The notes beneath the pieces were generated by a model that did no database searches, was not told the DNA's origin, and saw only the letters and a program-made list of their open reading frames with translations. A stretch of DNA of 64,000 nucleotides from positions 806,001 through 870,000 of the forward strand of contig NZ_JACETV010000002.1 of the NCBI RefSeq assembly GCF_013912375.1, read 5' to 3'. The DNA is from Emticicia sp. BO119. Lineage in GTDB: Bacteria > Bacteroidota > Bacteroidia > Cytophagales > Spirosomataceae. Shown here in pieces: positions 60,518 through 64,000 of the stretch. Position 1 is the first letter of the stretch; every line of letters begins with the position of its first letter. The position numbers and the translations under genes were made by a program.

Positions 60518-61960
60518 ATGAAGAATAAAGCGCCAGACAAATACTTTTTGTATGAGAGAATTGCTAAAAACATTGAGCAACAGATTTTAAAAGGAATCCT
60601 TAAAATAGGAGATAGGGTGCCTTCGCTACGTATTGTTTGCAGAGAATATGGTGTGAGCCAGAGTACAGCTTTACAGGCTTATTATTTATTGGAAAGCCAA
60701 TCACTCATTGAAGCAAGACCCCAGTCAGGATATTTTGTTTGCAATTCTCCTAAAAAGATGCTTGATATACCCCCTGCAAGCAAACCATCAGATTATCTAT
60801 TTGAAGGGACAATTGATAGTCTTGTGTCGCGGGTTTATGATAATATTGGTCTTAATGAAAAATATATTCCACTTTCTCTGGGAGTACCTGCAATGGAATT
60901 ATTACCGACTGCCAAATTAAATAAGTGTCTTGTACAGGCTACAAGGCAAATGGAAGGGTGTGGTGTAAGCTTAGAACACCCACAAGGTAATGAAAAGCTT
61001 CGGAAGCAGATTGTCAGATGGGCTTTTGCTATGGAGGCCAATCTGAGCCAAGATAATATTATTACTACGAGTGGCTGCCTGAATGCTATTTCGTATTGCC
61101 TGATGGCATTGACAGAACCAGGTGATACGATTGTGCTTGAGAGCCCCATCTCTTTTGGCATGATACAGGTAGCGCAAAGTTTAAAGCTGAATATAATAGA
61201 ACTCCCATGCCATACCGAAACAGGAATTGATCTTACTATGCTGGAAGAAACATTGCGTGGAACTTCAGTAAAACTCATTTTATTGATTAGTAATTTCAGT
61301 AATCCTGTTGGAAGTTGTATGCCTGATGAAAATAAGAAATTACTGGTAGAGTTGATTGAAAAGTATCATATACCTTTGATTGAAAACGATATTAATGCCG
61401 ATGTTTACTTTGGGAGCCAGCGACCCAAATCGTGTAAAACATTTGATAAAAACGGGTTAGTGCTTTGGTGTGGCTCTGTTTCGAAGAGTCTGGCTCCGGG
61501 TTATAGAGTAGGGTGGGTTGAGCCTGGCCGATTTAAAGAGCAGGTATTGAAGAAAAAGCTCTATCATGGTATTTCAACGACAGGTATTACAGAAGAGGCT
61601 ATAGCTATTTTTTTAGAAAACGGAAGATACGAGGCTCATTTACGAAAATTAAGAAATCAGGTTCATCTGAACTACCTGCATTATGTGAGGGCTATTAATG
61701 AGTTTTTCCCTGAAGGCACTAAAGCAAGCCGACCAGGAGGTGGGTTTGTTCTCTGGCTGGAACTCGACAAGAGAATAGATACTGTTGAGCTATATGAACG
61801 AGCTATTAATCGGAGAATAAGTATTGCTCCGGGTAAGATGTTTACTTTAAGAAACCAGTTCGGTAATTGTTTACGTCTGAATTTCGGACTTAACTGGGAT
61901 GAACAGACTTCTGGAGCATTACGAATCCTTGGGCAACTGGCCAAAGATTTATTGCTTTAG
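60518..61960 (+). CDS. MocR/GabR-type PLP-dependent transcriptional regulator
   Basis: 480 residues from the ATG at 60518; the frame is open to a TTG at 60494 but the family starts here. The GntR winged helix is at about 7-75 ('YERIAKNIEQQILKGILKIGDRVPSLRIVCREYGVSQSTALQAYYLLESQSLIEARPQSGYFV'). An aminotransferase class I/II domain follows (about 110-470) with the PLP lysine in 'CGSVSKSLAPGYRVGW' (about 327) and 'SNPVGSCMPDE'. Such regulators sense PLP and amino compounds (GABA, ectoine, taurine, PLP itself). It is divergent from the ketopantoate-reductase-like and APC genes, its probable targets. Confidence 0.9.
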   Translation: MKNKAPDKYFLYERIAKNIEQQILKGILKIGDRVPSLRIVCREYGVSQSTALQAYYLLESQSLIEARPQSGYFVCNSPKKMLDIPPASKPSDYLFEGTIDSLVSRVYDNIGLNEKYIPLSLGVPAMELLPTAKLNKCLVQATRQMEGCGVSLEHPQGNEKLRKQIVRWAFAMEANLSQDNIITTSGCLNAISYCLMALTEPGDTIVLESPISFGMIQVAQSLKLNIIELPCHTETGIDLTMLEETLRGTSVKLILLISNFSNPVGSCMPDENKKLLVELIEKYHIPLIENDINADVYFGSQRPKSCKTFDKNGLVLWCGSVSKSLAPGYRVGWVEPGRFKEQVLKKKLYHGISTTGITEEAIAIFLENGRYEAHLRKLRNQVHLNYLHYVRAINEFFPEGTKASRPGGGFVLWLELDKRIDTVELYERAINRRISIAPGKMFTLRNQFGNCLRLNFGLNWDEQTSGALRILGQLAKDLLL

Positions 61961-62034
61961 AATTGAAGGATTGACCTGATAATCTGACAAAAAAGATAAA
62001 AAGTGTCTATACCCAAGTATTTGGCCTGAGCTTT

Positions 62035-62062
62035 TTTCTCTATTTTATTAAAAATAGAGAAA
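62035..62062 (+). terminator. AT-rich hairpin downstream of the MocR gene
   Basis: TTTCTCTATTTT (62035-62046), loop ATTA, AAAATAGAGAAA (62051-62062). A perfect 12-bp stem lying 74 bases past the MocR-type stop and 140 bases before ssb. No T-run follows on the plus strand; probable transcript end. Confidence 0.55.
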
Positions 62063-62152
62063 CCCTTACATCTGCTTAAAAAAGTGCGATAAAAAGCCCC
62101 TGAAACACACGAAAAATTTAAAATATTTAATAAAATTTCAATAATTTCTTTG

Positions 62153-62160
62153 TAAATTTG
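62153..62160 (+). promoter_or_regulatory. Possible -7 box of ssb
   Basis: TAAATTTG, 42 bases before the ssb start. It matches TAnnTTTG, but no TTG occurs at 17-23 bases upstream. Confidence 0.45.
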
Positions 62161-62202
62161 ATTAGTTATATAAAACGTCAATATTTCAAACTTTTTTAGA
62201 AA

Positions 62203-62673
62203 ATGGCTGGTGTAAACAAAGTTATTTTATTAGGAAGACTGGGGCAAGACCCCGAAGTCCGCACACTTCCGAGTGGTGGTAAAGTGGTAAACTTTAGCAT
62301 TGCTACCTCAGAAAACTATACAAACAAAAACGGAGAAAGAGTAGAGCAAACAGAATGGCATAGAGTTGAGTTATGGGATAACCTCGCAAATGTTGCAGAG
62401 CAATATCTGAAGAAAGGCGACATGGCTTATGTTGAAGGGAAAATCCGTACTGAGAAATGGACTGACCAGAATGGGCAAGAAAGATATACGCAGAAAATCA
62501 GGGGTACTGCTATGCAATTGGTAGGTGGTAGAGGTAATGCAGTAGAAGAAAATGAGACGACCTCTTCTTATGGCAGCAATAGCGGTGGCGGATATGCGCC
62601 TAAGCCGGCCCCCATACCAACCCCTCCGCCAATTGAAATGGCCGGAAACGGAGGCGATGATTTACCGTTTTAA
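62203..62673 (+). CDS. ssb: Single-stranded DNA-binding protein SSB
   Basis: 156 residues. The OB-fold (1-108) starts 'VNKVILLGRLGQDPEVRTLPSGGKVVNFSIATSENYTNKNGERVEQTEWHRVELW' and includes 'EGKIRTEKWTDQNGQERYTQKI'. A Gly/Ser/Pro-rich linker leads to the acidic tip 'GGDDLPF', the protein-docking tail of bacterial SSB. It coats single-stranded DNA in replication and repair. uvrB converges on it across a palindromic terminator. Confidence 0.95.
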   Translation: MAGVNKVILLGRLGQDPEVRTLPSGGKVVNFSIATSENYTNKNGERVEQTEWHRVELWDNLANVAEQYLKKGDMAYVEGKIRTEKWTDQNGQERYTQKIRGTAMQLVGGRGNAVEENETTSSYGSNSGGGYAPKPAPIPTPPPIEMAGNGGDDLPF

Positions 62674-62698
62674 ATGAAATAGCATATCGGTATAATAC

Positions 62699-62726
62699 GT
62701 AGGGGTTCAGAATTCTGAACCCCTAC
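62699..62726. terminator. Palindromic bidirectional terminator between ssb and uvrB
   Basis: A 28-base perfect palindrome: GTAGGGGTTCAG (62699-62710), AATT, CTGAACCCCTAC (62715-62726). It lies 25 bases past the ssb stop and 10 bases past the uvrB stop. Confidence 0.8.
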
Positions 62727-62736
62727 ATCATTTATA

Positions 62737-64000
62737 TCAATTTGCCCTTTCAATCTTTTCTTTCAATTGAAGCATTTCATCTCTGAATCGGGCTGCTTCG
62801 AGGAAGTCAAGCTCTTTGGCGGCACGTTCCATCTTTCTCTGAGTTTCTTCCAGTAGTTTCTGTAACTGACTTTTGTTCATATAGCCTACTACCGGGTCGG
62901 CCGCTACATTCACTTCCTGTGGTTCAAGATAATAACTCTTTGTGCTTGGTCTGCTATCAGCAATAGAGGTTTGTTCCATAATTGCTTCTTTGCTCTTGAA
63001 TACCGTTTTAGGTACAATTCCATTAGCTTCATTATAAGCCATTTGAATAGCTCTCCTACGATTCGTTTCTTCAATTGCCTTAGCCATTGATCCTGTTATG
63101 GTATCTGCATACATCAATACTTTGCCGTTTTCGTTACGCGCAGCACGACCAATGGTTTGAATCAAAGAGCGTATGTCTCGCAGGAAGCCTTCCTTATCGG
63201 CATCCATAATTGCTACCAATGATACCTCTGGTAAGTCAAGCCCTTCTCTCAACAAGTTAACACCGACCAAAACGTCAAATACGCCTAACCTTAATTCCCG
63301 CAGGATTTCGACACGTTCAAAAGTTTTAACTTCTGAATGAATATACCGGCCTTTAATACCGACTTTATCCAGAAATTTGCTTAGTTCTTCGGCCATTCGT
63401 TTTGTAAGCGTAGTAACCAGTACCCGTTCTTTACGCTCTACCCGTATATGAATTTCTTCCAGTAAATCATCAATCTGATTGATGCTTGGTCTTACTTCAA
63501 TTTCAGGGTCAAGTAACCCAGTGGGGCGGATAATCTGTTCTACAACTACACCCTCTGCTCTTCTGATTTCGTAATCGGCAGGGGTAGCGCTTACAAAAAT
63601 AGTCTGTCCCACTAAATCTTCAAATTCCTGGAACTTCAATGGGCGATTATCCATCGCGGAGGGTAACCGGAATCCATACTCGACCAAAGACTCTTTACGT
63701 GAACGGTCGCCACCCCACATGGCTCTGATCTGTGGCATAGAAGCATGGCTTTCATCAACCACCATTAAAAAATCCTGTGGAAAGTAATCTAATAAACAGA
63801 AGGGACGTTGTCCGGGTAAACGTCTGTCGAAGTACCTTGAATAGTTTTCAATACCTGAGCAATAGCCCAATTCACGCATCATTTCCAAATCGAACTCTGT
63901 ACGTTCCTGTATGCGTTGAGCTTCCATCACCCGGCCATCAGATTCAAAATATTTGATTTGTTTTACCAATTCATCCTGTATCTCATGAATAGCCGTTTGC
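62737..64000 (-). CDS. uvrB: Excinuclease ABC subunit UvrB, C-terminal part (5' end outside window)
   Basis: The minus-strand frame is open from the window edge at 64000 to the stop at 62737, about 420 residues. Recognisable UvrB segments are '[49 protein letters not shown]' (the DESH Walker B region), '[12 protein letters not shown]', '[19 protein letters not shown]', '[34 protein letters not shown]', '[12 protein letters not shown]' and a C-terminal UVR domain '[36 protein letters not shown]' for UvrC binding. It verifies and loads nucleotide-excision-repair damage sites. The N-terminal Walker A and beta-hairpin lie beyond the window. Confidence 0.95.
   Translation of the reverse strand, partial: QTAIHEIQDELVKQIKYFESDGRVMEAQRIQERTEFDLEMMRELGYCSGIENYSRYFDRRLPGQRPFCLLDYFPQDFLMVVDESHASMPQIRAMWGGDRSRKESLVEYGFRLPSAMDNRPLKFQEFEDLVGQTIFVSATPADYEIRRAEGVVVEQIIRPTGLLDPEIEVRPSINQIDDLLEEIHIRVERKERVLVTTLTKRMAEELSKFLDKVGIKGRYIHSEVKTFERVEILRELRLGVFDVLVGVNLLREGLDLPEVSLVAIMDADKEGFLRDIRSLIQTIGRAARNENGKVLMYADTITGSMAKAIEETNRRRAIQMAYNEANGIVPKTVFKSKEAIMEQTSIADSRPSTKSYYLEPQEVNVAADPVVGYMNKSQLQKLLEETQRKMERAAKELDFLEAARFRDEMLQLKEKIERAN

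Noticed and set aside
60835-61278. 147-codon minus-strand open frame inside the MocR gene
   Set aside because: Antisense shadow of the aminotransferase domain.
1-64000. tRNA, rRNA, CRISPR arrays, phage or insertion-sequence transposases
   Set aside because: Looked for by reading gene gaps and translations; none seen in this window.

Overview
The window reads as chromosomal DNA of a Bacteroidota species, most likely an AT-rich member of the Cytophagales; this is an inference from gene content. The supporting evidence is a SusC/SusD pair, a type IX secretion sorting domain on a 1306-residue metalloprotease, the DUF4296 and DUF1684 families, promoters of the Bacteroidota form TTG-N19-21-TAnnTTTG, and starts without Shine-Dalgarno sequences. 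I see no rRNA, tRNA, CRISPR array, prophage or transposase. The window is ordinary chromosome with a few unusual small elements.

Layout. 1-7.8 kb: the end of mreC, mreD, an exported beta-lactamase-fold hydrolase, a membrane-anchored MutS-family ATPase, a dolichol-phosphate-mannose-synthase-like glycosyltransferase, a DUF4296 lipoprotein, a DUF58 protein with a membrane partner, and a NeuD-like acyltransferase. 7.8-11.5 kb: DUF1684, MFS, SDR and ThuA genes, with a GC-rich REPIN-like inverted repeat between the last two. 11.6-19.7 kb: a beta-oxidation pair (thiolase and FadN-type fusion), a VIT-family transporter, a DUF4442 thioesterase-like gene, a JmjC-like cupin, 5-formyl-THF cyclo-ligase and asd. 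19.8-25.4 kb: susD, susC and a divergent DeoR-family regulator with repeated candidate operators. 25.6-32.4 kb: rimO, a TPR protein, AraC/PhyH, and an MFS gene divergent from a second thiolase. 32.5-40 kb: the metalloprotease, lolA and ftsK. 40-42 kb: three unrecognised membrane-protein genes, the last interrupted by an in-frame TAG. 42-53.3 kb: exported enzymes, including four twin-arginine signal proteins and a DUF1553/DUF1501/DUF2231-cytochrome trio. 53.4-64 kb: RNase G, a 29-residue basic ribosomal-type protein with a structured leader, a TPR protein, HU, mutY, an APC permease, a ketopantoate-reductase-like gene, a MocR regulator, ssb and the 3' part of uvrB.

How parts fit together. The fatty-acid genes (thiolases, FadN fusion, DUF4442) suggest acyl-CoA breakdown. 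Two of them, the DUF4442 gene and the second thiolase, share a palindromic operator (TATGC-AA-GCATA) placed 9-10 bases past the -7 box in both promoters, so they probably belong to one undescribed regulon whose repressor lies outside the window. The exported cluster at 43-53 kb looks like a periplasmic oxidative or hydrolytic pathway of unknown substrate. Convergent gene pairs are mostly separated by strong bidirectional hairpin terminators or by gaps of only a few bases.
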